NCBI GenBank assembly: GCA_027487195.1
Contig: JAIYEB010000224.1
Span: 1-7,366, forward strand
Origin: Hyphomicrobiales bacterium
GTDB taxonomy: Bacteria; Pseudomonadota; Alphaproteobacteria; Rhizobiales; UBA4765
Direction: 5' to 3'
Length of the DNA stretch: 7,366 nucleotides
The notes beneath the pieces are model-generated. The model saw only the letters and a list, made by a program, of their open reading frames with translations. It searched no databases and was not told the origin of the DNA. Shown one piece after another: positions 1 through 5,681 of this stretch. The position numbers and the translations under genes are program-made. The first letter of the stretch is position 1, and every line of letters begins with the position of its first letter.

Positions 1-119
1 ACGTGGCGATGGTTGTGGCGCTGATTGCGCCGATCGCGATGGAAGAGAAGCTGCGGTTTGCGATCCGCGAAGGTGGCCGCACCGTCGGCGCCGGCGTCGT
101 CGCAAGCATCATCGAGTAA
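1..119 (+). CDS. tuf: Elongation factor Tu, C-terminal end (5' partial)
   Basis: This is the last 38 codons of EF-Tu, the GTPase that delivers aminoacyl-tRNA to the ribosomal A site in the cytoplasm. The reading frame starts at base 3 and ends with TAA at 117-119. The translation contains LIAPIAMEEKLRFAIREGG followed by RTVGAGVVASIIE, which is the beta-barrel domain 3 tail of bacterial EF-Tu. The alanine of RFAIREGG matches E. coli Ala375, a position linked to kirromycin resistance, and is the wild-type residue here. The G domain and domain 2 lie outside the window. It sits 57 bp upstream of rpsJ on the same strand, the usual fused str-S10 arrangement of many bacteria, including alphaproteobacteria. 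Whether a second tuf copy exists elsewhere cannot be seen. Confidence 0.97.
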   Translation, partial: VAMVVALIAPIAMEEKLRFAIREGGRTVGAGVVASIIE

Positions 120-131
120 CGAACGCCCGGC

Positions 132-155
132 TGCGCTCCGGCTCCCCGGATCGCA
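132..155 (+). other. Predicted RNA hairpin in the tuf-rpsJ gap
   Basis: Bases 132-141 (TGCGCTCCGG) are the reverse complement of 146-155 (CCGGATCGCA) except for one C/T mismatch. The result is a stem of 4 + 5 pairs closed by the 4-nt loop CTCC. No T-run follows, so it does not look like a standard intrinsic terminator. It ends 21 bases before the rpsJ start and leaves the rpsJ Shine-Dalgarno (GAGGAA, 163-168) free. It might act as an attenuator, a processing site or a 3'-end stabiliser for the tuf message. The fold is read by eye and its function is inferred. Confidence 0.45.
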
Positions 156-176
156 CCACGTTGAGGAAGCCCGACC

Positions 177-485
177 ATGAACGGTCAGAATATCCGAATT
201 CGCCTCAAGGCGTTCGATCACCGCGTGCTCGATGTTTCGACACGTGAGATCGTAAACACTGCGAAGCGCACTGGCGCCCAGGTGAGGGGACCTATCCCTT
301 TGCCGACGCGTATTGAGCGTTTCACCGTCAACCGCTCACCGCACATCGACAAGAAGTCGCGTGAGCAGTTCGAGATGCGCACTCACAAGCGTCTTCTCGA
401 TATCGTGGACCCGACACCCCAGACCGTGGACGCGCTGATGAAGCTCGACCTCGCCGCAGGTGTCGACGTCGAGATCAAGCTCTGA
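177..485 (+). CDS. rpsJ: 30S ribosomal protein S10 (NusE)
   Basis: S10 is a 30S head protein that also acts as NusE, pairing with NusB in transcription antitermination complexes. The 102-residue product has the normal length. It begins NGQNIRIRLKAFDHRVLD and contains the S10 signature around residues 38-54 (RGPIPLPTRIERFTVNR), where the loop lies that reaches into the 30S head. SPHIDKKSREQFEMRTHKR and the ending DLAAGVDVEIKL are also typical of alphaproteobacterial S10. The ATG at 177 is supported by GAGGAA at 163-168, eight bases upstream. It follows tuf by 57 bp and precedes rplC by 55 bp; both gaps hold predicted hairpins. It is the first gene of the S10 block here. Identification is firm. 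Confidence 0.99.
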   Translation: MNGQNIRIRLKAFDHRVLDVSTREIVNTAKRTGAQVRGPIPLPTRIERFTVNRSPHIDKKSREQFEMRTHKRLLDIVDPTPQTVDALMKLDLAAGVDVEIKL

Positions 486-492
486 GGGGGCG

Positions 493-520
493 GGGTCCTC
501 TGCGGTTCTCCGCAAGACCC
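493..520 (+). other. Predicted RNA hairpin in the rpsJ-rplC gap
   Basis: GGGTC (493-497) pairs with GACCC (516-520), and TGCGG (501-505) pairs with CCGCA (510-514). The closing loop is TTCT (506-509), and the two stems are separated by a small internal loop (CTC on one side, A on the other). That gives ten Watson-Crick pairs, eight of them G-C. Only TTT follows before CAAGAGG, so termination would be weak at best. The rplC Shine-Dalgarno sequences (AGAGGA 526-531, AGGA 534-537) lie just downstream and outside the stem. The inverted repeat is seen directly; a role in tuning L3 expression or transcript processing is inferred. Confidence 0.5.
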
Positions 521-540
521 TTTCAAGAGGATCAGGAACC

Positions 541-1236
541 ATGCGTTCCGGCGTCATCGCAATGAAGGTCGGCATGACCCGCGTCTTTACAGACGAAGGT
601 GTGCACGTACCGGTTACAGTGTTGAAGCTCGACGGCTGTCAGGTCGTTGCGCATCGCACTGAGGACAAGAACGGCTATACGTCGCTGCAGCTCGGCTCAG
701 GCCTTGCCAAGGTGCGTAACGTGCCGAAGGCGGAGCGTGGTCACTTTGCAGTGGCCAAGGTCGAGCCGAAGAAGAAGGTCGCGGAGTTCCGCGTCGATGC
801 CGGGTCCATGATCCCGGTCGGCGCCGAAATCACTGCCGACCACTTCATTCCCGGTCAGTTCGTGGATGTGACAGGCACATCGATCGGCAAGGGTTTTGCC
901 GGTTCGATGAAGCGCTGGAACTTCAGCGGCGGTCGCGCCTCGCACGGTAACTCGGTATCGCACCGTACACACGGCTCGACCGGTCAGCGTCAGGATCCAG
1001 GTCGCACATTCCCCGGCAAGAAGATGGCCGGTCACATGGGCGACGAGCGGGTCACGACGCAGAACCTCAAGGTTGTGCGCACCGATGTCGAGCGTGGTCT
1101 GATCCTCGTCGAAGGCGCGGTTCCTGGCAGCAAGGGCGGCTGGATCCTCGTTCGCGACGCGGTCAAGAAGCCGCTTCCGAGCGCTGCTCCGATGCCCGGC
1201 GCGTTCCGCATGGCAGAAGCGAAGGAGACCGCGTGA
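541..1236 (+). CDS. rplC: 50S ribosomal protein L3
   Basis: L3 is an early-assembly 50S protein that binds 23S rRNA and sends a long extension toward the peptidyl transferase centre. The product has 231 residues. It begins MRSGVIAMKVGMTRVFTDEG, the usual alphaproteobacterial start, and carries DVTGTSIGKGFAG (109-121), followed by the extended loop HGNSVSHRTHGSTGQRQDPG and KKMAGHMGDERVT. Gln151 in GQRQ aligns with E. coli Gln150, which is N5-methylated by PrmB, so the target residue is kept. An in-frame ATG exists at 460 inside rpsJ, but it would add 27 residues unlike L3. The ATG at 541 is preceded by AGAGGA and AGGA, so I chose it. The C-terminal tail after about residue 208 is longer than in E. 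coli, as is common in alphaproteobacteria. The stop overlaps the rplD start by one base. Confidence 0.98.
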   Translation: MRSGVIAMKVGMTRVFTDEGVHVPVTVLKLDGCQVVAHRTEDKNGYTSLQLGSGLAKVRNVPKAERGHFAVAKVEPKKKVAEFRVDAGSMIPVGAEITADHFIPGQFVDVTGTSIGKGFAGSMKRWNFSGGRASHGNSVSHRTHGSTGQRQDPGRTFPGKKMAGHMGDERVTTQNLKVVRTDVERGLILVEGAVPGSKGGWILVRDAVKKPLPSAAPMPGAFRMAEAKETA

Positions 1237-1856
1237 TGGACATGAAGGTCACCACGCTTGAAGGCACAGACGCAGGGACAGTGTCGCTTTCCGACACGGT
1301 TTTCGGTCTTGAGCCGCGTGCCGACATCCTGCAGCGGGTTGTGCGCTGGCAGCTTGCAAAGCGCCGCGCCGGCACGCACGACGTCAAGAACCGTGCGGAA
1401 ATCGCACGCACCGGCAAGAAGATGTACAAGCAGAAGGGAACCGGCGGCGCTCGCCACGGCTCCAAGCGCTCGAACCTCTTCCGTGGCGGCGGCCGTTCGT
1501 TCGGTCCGACACCGCGTGACCACGCCCATGACCTTCCCAAGAAGGTTCGTGCGCTCGGTCTGAAGCTCGCGCTGTCTGCCAAGGCTCGTTCGGCTGATAT
1601 CATCGTGATCGATCAGGTCTCGATGTCAGAGCCGAAGACGAAGATGCTGCTGGATCGTTTCGGCAAGCTCGGTCTGCTCAACGCGCTCGTGATTTCGGGT
1701 GCCGAGGTGGACGTGAACTTTGGTCGTGCCGCCCAGAACATTCCCTACCTTGATGTGCTGCCGGTTCAGGGCATCAACGTTTACGACATTCTGCGTCGCG
1801 ACAAGCTTGTCCTGACGCGGGCTGCCGTGGAAGCGCTGGAGGCGCGTTTCGCATGA
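1236..1856 (+). CDS. rplD: 50S ribosomal protein L4
   Basis: L4 binds domain I of 23S rRNA, and its internal loop lines the constriction of the peptide exit tunnel. In E. coli it also represses the S10 operon. The product has 206 residues. The basic loop spans roughly residues 40-95 and includes WQLAKRRAGTHDVKNRAEIA, TGKKMYKQKGTGGARHGS and LFRGGGRSFGPTPRDH, the family hallmark. The C-terminal globular part contains LVISGAEVDVNFGRAAQNIP. Three starts compete: GTG 1233, ATG 1236 and ATG 1242. AAGGAG at 1222-1227 lies eight bases before ATG 1236, which is the best spacing, so I used it; ATG 1242 would remove only two residues. The start shares base 1236 with the rplC stop (TGATG), and the stop overlaps the rplW start (ATGA), indicating coupled translation. 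Confidence 0.98.
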   Translation: MDMKVTTLEGTDAGTVSLSDTVFGLEPRADILQRVVRWQLAKRRAGTHDVKNRAEIARTGKKMYKQKGTGGARHGSKRSNLFRGGGRSFGPTPRDHAHDLPKKVRALGLKLALSAKARSADIIVIDQVSMSEPKTKMLLDRFGKLGLLNALVISGAEVDVNFGRAAQNIPYLDVLPVQGINVYDILRRDKLVLTRAAVEALEARFA

Positions 1857-2146
1857 TCGACACTCGCCACTATGACGTGATCCGCGCGCCGGTCATCACC
1901 GAGAAGGCCACGCTGGCCTCTGAAGTGAACCAGGTCGTGTTCAAGGTCGCGATGAGCGCCACCAAGCCGCAGATCAAGGCCGCGGTCGAGAAGCTGTTTG
2001 ATGTCAAGGTCCTCGCGGTCAATACGTTGATCGTTGAAGGCAAGACCAAGCGGTTCCGCGGCTTCAAGGGCAAGCGGTCTGACACAAAGAAAGCGTTCGT
2101 GACGCTGGCTGAAGGCCAGTCGATCGACGTCACAACGGGGCTCTAA
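1853..2146 (+). CDS. rplW: 50S ribosomal protein L23
   Basis: L23 sits at the rim of the polypeptide exit tunnel and is the docking point for trigger factor and the signal recognition particle. The product has 97 residues, normal for the family. Its N-terminus has YDVIRAPVITEKATLA; Glu17 in TEKA matches E. coli Glu18, the trigger-factor contact. The central part has KPQIKAAVEKLFDVKVLAVN, and the signature-like segment KRFRGFKGKRSDTKKAFVTL follows. The ATG overlaps the rplD stop by four bases (ATGA). GGAGG at 1838-1842, inside the rplD end, supplies the ribosome binding site. A 4-bp gap separates it from rplB. Nothing in it looks unusual. Confidence 0.99.
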   Translation: MIDTRHYDVIRAPVITEKATLASEVNQVVFKVAMSATKPQIKAAVEKLFDVKVLAVNTLIVEGKTKRFRGFKGKRSDTKKAFVTLAEGQSIDVTTGL

Positions 2147-2150
2147 GACC

Positions 2151-2993
2151 ATGGCCTTGAAAACATTCAAGCCGACGACGCCCGGTCAGCGCCAGCTGGT
2201 CCTCGTCGATCGTTCCGACCTTTACAAGGGCAAGCCCGTCAAGGCCTTGACCGTTGGCAAGAGCTCGTCGGGTGGACGCAACAACAACGGTCGTATCACC
2301 GTGTTCCAGCGCGGTGGTGGTCACAAGCGGACCTATCGCCTGGTCGATTTCAAGCGTCGTGAGAAGCTTGAGGAATCGGCGAGCGTGGTGCGTCTCGAGT
2401 ACGATCCCAACCGCAGCGCATTCCTTGCTTTGATCGAGTTTGCGGACAAGACCCAGAGCTACATCATTGCCCCGCAGCGTTTGGCTGTTGGTGACAAGGT
2501 GATCGCTGGCGAACAGGTCGACGTGAAGCCCGGCAATGCGATGCCGCTCTCGAACATCCCCGTTGGCACGATCGTGCACAATGTGGAGTTCAAGATCGGG
2601 AAGGGCGGCGCAATTGCCCGCTCTGCAGGGACGTACGCTCAGATCGTCGGTCGCGATGAGGGTTATGTGATCCTTCGCCTCAACTCGGGCGAACAGCGCC
2701 TTGTCCATGGTCGCTGCTTTGCCTCGATTGGCGCGGTGTCGAACCCGGACCACATGAACGTATCGATCGGCAAGGCCGGTCGTAACCGTTGGCTTGGCAA
2801 GCGTCCGGTTGTTCGCGGTGTTGCCATGAACCCGATCGATCACCCGCACGGTGGTGGTGAAGGCCGGACCTCCGGTGGCCGTCATCCCGTGACGCCCTGG
2901 GGTTTCCCGACCAAGGGCAAGAAAACCCGCAGCAACAAGCGCACGGGCACGTTCATCGTCCGCTCGCGGCACGTCAAGAAGCAGGGCAAGTAG
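2151..2993 (+). CDS. rplB: 50S ribosomal protein L2
   Basis: L2 is a primary 23S rRNA binder needed for subunit association and peptidyl transferase activity. The product has 280 residues, slightly longer than E. coli L2 and typical of alphaproteobacteria. It begins MALKTFKPTTPGQRQLVLVD. RNNNGRITVFQRGGGHKRTY (43-62) and the central RNA-binding domain follow. The C-terminal motif MNPIDHPHGGGEGRTSGG holds His231, equivalent to the functionally important His229 of E. coli. It ends in the basic tail GKKTRSNKRTGTFIVRSRHV. The ATG at 2151 is four bases after the rplW stop and has no clear Shine-Dalgarno, so initiation probably depends on ribosomes finishing rplW. A 4-bp gap leads to rpsS. Confidence 0.99.
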   Translation: MALKTFKPTTPGQRQLVLVDRSDLYKGKPVKALTVGKSSSGGRNNNGRITVFQRGGGHKRTYRLVDFKRREKLEESASVVRLEYDPNRSAFLALIEFADKTQSYIIAPQRLAVGDKVIAGEQVDVKPGNAMPLSNIPVGTIVHNVEFKIGKGGAIARSAGTYAQIVGRDEGYVILRLNSGEQRLVHGRCFASIGAVSNPDHMNVSIGKAGRNRWLGKRPVVRGVAMNPIDHPHGGGEGRTSGGRHPVTPWGFPTKGKKTRSNKRTGTFIVRSRHVKKQGK

Positions 2994-2997
2994 CGCT

Positions 2998-3276
2998 ATG
3001 TCACGTTCAACCTGGAAGGGCCCGTTCGTCGACGGCTATCTTCTCAAGAAGGCAGAGACCGCTCGCGGTTCCACGCGCTCGGAAGTGATCAAGATCTGGA
3101 GCCGTCGTTCGACGATCCTGCCCCAGTTCGTTGGTCTCACATTCGGCGTCTACAACGGCAACAAGCACGTCCCCGTGTCGGTTTCCGAAGAGATGGTCGG
3201 TCACAAGTTCGGTGAGTTTGCTCCTTCGCGCACCTTCTACGGGCACGCGGCGGACAAGAAAGCCAAGAGGAAGTAG
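2998..3276 (+). CDS. rpsS: 30S ribosomal protein S19
   Basis: S19 lies in the 30S head, binds 16S rRNA with S13, and takes part in intersubunit bridge B1a near the A-site tRNA. The 92-residue product begins SRSTWKGPFVDGYLLKK, as in nearly all bacterial S19 proteins. Residues about 51-80 carry the family signature, read in parts as VYNGNKHVPVSVSEEMVGHK and FGEFAPSRTF. The C-terminal tail (HAADKKAKRK) is basic and probably flexible. The ATG at 2998 is four bases after the rplB stop and lacks a strong Shine-Dalgarno, suggesting translational coupling to rplB. Another 4-bp gap precedes rplV. Order and length are those expected. Confidence 0.99.
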   Translation: MSRSTWKGPFVDGYLLKKAETARGSTRSEVIKIWSRRSTILPQFVGLTFGVYNGNKHVPVSVSEEMVGHKFGEFAPSRTFYGHAADKKAKRK

Positions 3277-3280
3277 GGCC

Positions 3281-3661
3281 ATGAGCAAGCCGGCGCGTGA
3301 GCGCGCGCTCAAGGACAATGAGGCGAAGGCCATTGCGCGCAATTTGCGTGTCAGCCCTCGCAAGCTCAACCTTGTGGCGCAGATGATCCGTGGCAAGAAA
3401 GTCGAGACAGCGGTTGCTGACCTGACCTTCTCGCGCAAGCGTATTTCTCAGGACGTTTTGAAGACGCTCCAGAGTGCGATTGCGAACGCCGAAAACAATC
3501 ACGAGCTCGATGTCGACGATCTTGTCGTCGCCGAAGCTTTCGTCGGTCGCTCCATGGTGATCAAGCGCTTCCATGCGCGTGGTCGTGGCAAGGCAGCCGG
3601 CATTCAGAAGCCATTTGCGCACCTCACCATTGTTGTGCGGCAAGTCGAGGAGAGGGCCTGA
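3281..3661 (+). CDS. rplV: 50S ribosomal protein L22
   Basis: L22 binds all six domains of 23S rRNA, and its long beta-hairpin forms part of the exit-tunnel constriction, where macrolide-resistance changes occur. The product is 126 residues. Residues 14-42 (EAKAIARNLRVSPRKLNLVA then QMIRGKKVE) and 54-75 fit the globular domain. The hairpin, about residues 85-112, contains KRFHARGRGKAAGIQK, and AHLTIVVRQVE follows. The frame stays open upstream to an ATG at 3131 inside rpsS, but that would add 50 unrelated residues. The ATG at 3281 has AGAGGA at 3266-3271 and matches the family start, so I used it. The stop shares base 3661 with the rpsC start (TGATG). I see no deletion in the hairpin. Confidence 0.98.
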   Translation: MSKPARERALKDNEAKAIARNLRVSPRKLNLVAQMIRGKKVETAVADLTFSRKRISQDVLKTLQSAIANAENNHELDVDDLVVAEAFVGRSMVIKRFHARGRGKAAGIQKPFAHLTIVVRQVEERA

Positions 3662-4365
3662 TGGGTCAGAAGGTCAATCCGATCGGGTTGCGTCTCGGGA
3701 TCAACCGGACCTGGGACAGCCGTTGGTACGCCGACGGCAAGGAGTATTCCACGCTCCTGCATGAGGATCTTGCCATCCGTACGGCTCTGATGAAGGAGCT
3801 GAAGCAGGCGGCAGTGTCGCGTGTGATTATCGAGCGGCCGCACAAGAAGTGCCGTGTCACGATCCATTCGGCTCGCCCGGGTGTCGTGATCGGCAAGAAG
3901 GGCGCTGACATCGACAAGATCCGCAAGCGGGTCGTTGAGATGACAAAGTCGGATGTCGTCGTGAACATCGTCGAAATCCGCAAGCCCGAAACCGATGCCA
4001 TGTTGGTTGCGGACTCGATTGCCCAGCAGCTGGAGCGCCGCGTTGCGTTCCGCCGTGCCATGAAGCGTGCCGTTCAGTCGGCCATGCGTCTTGGCGCAGA
4101 GGGCATTCGTATCAACTGCTCTGGCCGTTTGGGCGGGGCGGAAATCGCCCGTCTTGAATGGTATCGCGAAGGTCGCGTGCCGTTGCATACGCTGCGTGCC
4201 GATGTCGATTACGGGACCGCCACTGCGCACACGGCCATGGGCACGTGCGGTGTGAAGGTCTGGATCTTCAAGGGCGAGATCATGGAACATGACCCGATGG
4301 CGCAAGACAAGCGCGCATCCGGCGAGGACAAGGAGGCAGGGCGCCGTCGCGATTTCGATCGCTAG
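3661..4365 (+). CDS. rpsC: 30S ribosomal protein S3
   Basis: S3 lies at the mRNA entry channel of the 30S subunit, where with S4 and S5 it helps unwind mRNA. The product is 234 residues, starting MGQKVNPIGLRLGINRTWDS. The type-2 KH domain has its GXXG loop at residues 78-81 (GKKG, in RPGVVIGKKGADIDKIRKR). Arg131, Arg132 and Lys135 (FRRAMKRAVQSAMRLGAEGI) match the E. coli residues tied to helicase activity. The S3 C-terminal domain has INCSGRLGGAEIARLEWYRE and GRVPLHTLRADVDYGTA. The last ~24 residues form a charged tail (DPMAQDKRASGEDKEAGRRR), a lineage-variable part. AGGAG at 3648-3652 lies eight bases before ATG 3661, which overlaps the rplV stop by one base. A 14-bp gap precedes rplP. Confidence 0.99.
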   Translation: MGQKVNPIGLRLGINRTWDSRWYADGKEYSTLLHEDLAIRTALMKELKQAAVSRVIIERPHKKCRVTIHSARPGVVIGKKGADIDKIRKRVVEMTKSDVVVNIVEIRKPETDAMLVADSIAQQLERRVAFRRAMKRAVQSAMRLGAEGIRINCSGRLGGAEIARLEWYREGRVPLHTLRADVDYGTATAHTAMGTCGVKVWIFKGEIMEHDPMAQDKRASGEDKEAGRRRDFDR

Positions 4366-4379
4366 GCACCTGACAGCCG

Positions 4380-4793
4380 ATGCTGCAACCGAAGAAAACC
4401 AAGTATCGCCGCGCCTTCAAGGGCCGGATCAAGGGTGAGGCCAAGGCTGGCTTCGATCTGTCTTTCGGCCAGTTCGGCCTGAAGGCGATGGAGCCGGAGC
4501 GCATCACCGCGCGTCAGATCGAGGCCGCACGTCGTGCGTTGACCCGCGAGATGAAGCGTCAGGGCCGCGTCTGGATTCGCATCTTCCCGGATGTGCCAGT
4601 GTCCAAGAAGCCTGCGGAAGTCCGCATGGGTTCCGGCAAGGGTACGCCTGAATTCTGGGTCGCCCGCGTTGCTCCAGGGCGCATCATGTTCGAAATCGAC
4701 GGTGTTCCCGAAGCAACCGCACGAGCCTCGCTCGCGCTGGCTGCTGCGAAACTTCCGATCCGTACGCGCTTTGTACAGCGCATTGCAGAGTAG
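4380..4793 (+). CDS. rplP: 50S ribosomal protein L16
   Basis: L16 is a late-assembly 50S protein near the A site and central protuberance, and contacts the tRNA elbow. The 137-residue product begins LQPKKTKYRRAFKGRIKGEA, the usual bacterial L16 start. It includes ARQIEAARRALTREMKRQGR and WIRIFPDVPVSKKPAEVRMG, then SGKGTPEFWVARVAPGRIMF. Arg82 in VRMGSGKG aligns with E. coli Arg81, the residue hydroxylated by the RoxA/YcfD oxygenase; whether such an enzyme exists in this organism cannot be seen. The start is fixed by family alignment. No good Shine-Dalgarno precedes it in the 14-bp gap after rpsC, so initiation is probably coupled or relies on weak pairing. It is followed by rpmC after 11 bp. 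Confidence 0.99.
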   Translation: MLQPKKTKYRRAFKGRIKGEAKAGFDLSFGQFGLKAMEPERITARQIEAARRALTREMKRQGRVWIRIFPDVPVSKKPAEVRMGSGKGTPEFWVARVAPGRIMFEIDGVPEATARASLALAAAKLPIRTRFVQRIAE

Positions 4794-4804
4794 GGAGAAC
4801 GAAC

Positions 4805-4999
4805 GTGAAAATTGCAGACGTTCGGGGCATGACGCCCGACCAGCTTGAAGATGAGCTTGGCAAGTTGAAGAAGGAGCAGTTCAACCTGCGCTTTCAGAAG
4901 GCTTCCGGCCAGCTCGAGAACACCGCGCGGGTTCGCGTGGTGCGTCGTTCGATCGCGCAAGTCAAAACCGTGATCGCTCAGAAGACCGCGGCCAAGTGA
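4805..4999 (+). CDS. rpmC: 50S ribosomal protein L29
   Basis: L29 is a small, mostly helical protein beside L23 near the exit tunnel, contributing to the trigger-factor docking area. The product is 64 residues. It reads KIADVRGMTPDQLEDELGKL, then KKEQFNLRFQKASGQLENT and ARVRVVRRSIAQVKTVI; the KxEQFNLRFQ and GQLENTARxR segments identify it. The start is GTG at 4805, with GGGAG at 4793-4797 seven bases upstream. The next in-frame ATG (codon 9) would delete the conserved KxxDVR start, so GTG is preferred. It is the only gene of the set with a non-ATG start. It lies 11 bp after rplP and 11 bp before rpsQ. Confidence 0.97.
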   Translation: MKIADVRGMTPDQLEDELGKLKKEQFNLRFQKASGQLENTARVRVVRRSIAQVKTVIAQKTAAK

Positions 5000-5010
5000 G
5001 GATGTGAACT

Positions 5011-5253
5011 ATGCCAAAGCGCGTTCTCCAGGGGACCGTCGTTTCAGACGTCCAAGATAAGACAATCGTGGTGAAGGTGGAGCGTCGCTTCACTCATCCG
5101 CTGTTGAAGAAAACCGTTCGTAAGTCGAAAAAGTATCATGCTCACGACGAAACGAACCGGTTCAAAGTCGGCGATGCGGTGCGGATTGAAGAAACCGCTC
5201 CCGTTTCCAAGTTGAAGCGGTGGGTCGTCCTCGACGATCAATCCGCTACCTGA
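5011..5253 (+). CDS. rpsQ: 30S ribosomal protein S17
   Basis: S17 is an OB-fold protein that binds the 5' domain of 16S rRNA early in 30S assembly. The 80-residue product begins PKRVLQGTVVSDVQDKTIVV, continues with VERRFTHPLLKKTVRKSKKY and HAHDETNRFKVGDAVRIEET, and ends APVSKLKRWVVLDD. GDAVRIEETAPVSKLKRW is the family signature region. GAGGA at 4998-5002, overlapping the rpmC stop, lies eight bases before the ATG. It is the last gene of the S10 block in the E. coli arrangement. Here it is followed by a 59-bp gap before rplN, one of the three largest gaps in the window and the place where E. coli starts the spc operon. Confidence 0.99.
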   Translation: MPKRVLQGTVVSDVQDKTIVVKVERRFTHPLLKKTVRKSKKYHAHDETNRFKVGDAVRIEETAPVSKLKRWVVLDDQSAT

Positions 5254-5273
5254 CGGGCCTTTCGGCTCAGACG

Positions 5274-5290
5274 TGCGCACATGTGGCGCA
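5274..5290 (+). other. Imperfect palindrome / small hairpin in the rpsQ-rplN gap
   Basis: TGCGCA (5274-5279) can pair with TG.CGCA (5284-5290), skipping one bulged G at 5286, around the loop CATG (5280-5283). The core CACATGTG (5278-5285) is a perfect DNA palindrome, so a protein-binding operator is an alternative reading to an RNA hairpin. The rplN Shine-Dalgarno (AGAGGTGAT, 5301-5309) lies downstream and is free. A weaker bulged hairpin can be drawn at 5250-5270 (CTGA with TCAG, GCC with GGC), which includes the rpsQ stop codon. I see no convincing -35/-10 promoter pair or T-run terminator in the gap. Confidence 0.3.
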
Positions 5291-5312
5291 GCAGTGAACC
5301 AGAGGTGATGCT

Positions 5313-5681
5313 ATGATTCAGATGCAATCGAACCTCGACGTGGCCGATAACTCAGGCGCGCGTCGTGTGATGTGCATCAAGGTGCTCGGCGGCTCGAAGC
5401 GCAAGTATGCGGGCGTCGGCGATGTGATTGTCGTTTCCATCAAGGAAGCGATTCCGCGCGGTCGCGTGAAAAAGGGTGACGTGATGAAGGCGGTCGTGGT
5501 TCGCACGGCCAAGGACATCCGTCGCGCCGATGGCTCGGTGATCCGGTTTGACCGGAATGCCGCCGTTCTGATCAACAATCAGAAGGAGCCGATTGGAACC
5601 CGCATCTTCGGACCGGTGCCGCGCGAACTGCGGGGCAAGAACCATATGAAGATTATCTCGCTCGCGCCGGAGGTGCTGTGA
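5313..5681 (+). CDS. rplN: 50S ribosomal protein L14
   Basis: L14 lies on the 50S interface, forms bridge B8 with 16S rRNA, and is the contact for the silencing factor RsfS. The 122-residue product is the standard length. It begins MIQMQSNLDVADNSGARRVM, followed by CIKVLGGSKRKYAGVGDVIV, KEAIPRGRVKKGDV and GSVIRFDRNAAVLIN. It ends GTRIFGPVPRELRGKNHMKI then ISLAPEVL, all strongly conserved. The ATG at 5313 follows AGAGGTGAT (5301-5309). A downstream ATG at codon 4 would break the conserved MIQ start. It is the first gene of the spc block, 59 bp after rpsQ. The stop shares base 5681 with the rplX start (TGATG). Confidence 0.99.
   Translation: MIQMQSNLDVADNSGARRVMCIKVLGGSKRKYAGVGDVIVVSIKEAIPRGRVKKGDVMKAVVVRTAKDIRRADGSVIRFDRNAAVLINNQKEPIGTRIFGPVPRELRGKNHMKIISLAPEVL

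Noticed and set aside
493..523. Intrinsic terminator after rpsJ
   Set aside because: The stem is good, but only three T residues follow and essential genes continue directly downstream, so full termination is unlikely.
460..540. Longer rplC start at ATG 460, inside rpsJ
   Set aside because: It would add 27 residues not found in L3, while ATG 541 has a ribosome binding site and matches the family N-terminus.
2130..2972. Long open frame (280 codons) on the minus strand opposite rplB
   Set aside because: It mirrors rplB almost exactly. Such antisense frames arise from GC-rich codon bias, and the translation has no recognisable family features.
3131..3280. Longer rplV start at ATG 3131, inside rpsS
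   Set aside because: The extra 50 residues are out-of-frame rpsS sequence; ATG 3281 has AGAGGA upstream and fits L22.
3604..4305. Long minus-strand open frame opposite rpsC
   Set aside because: It is the complement of the S3 gene, with no ribosome binding site or family resemblance that I can see.
5205..5250. Possible sigma70 promoter near the end of rpsQ (TTGAAG as -35)
   Set aside because: No acceptable -10 hexamer lies at the right spacing, and the bases are explained by conserved S17 codons.
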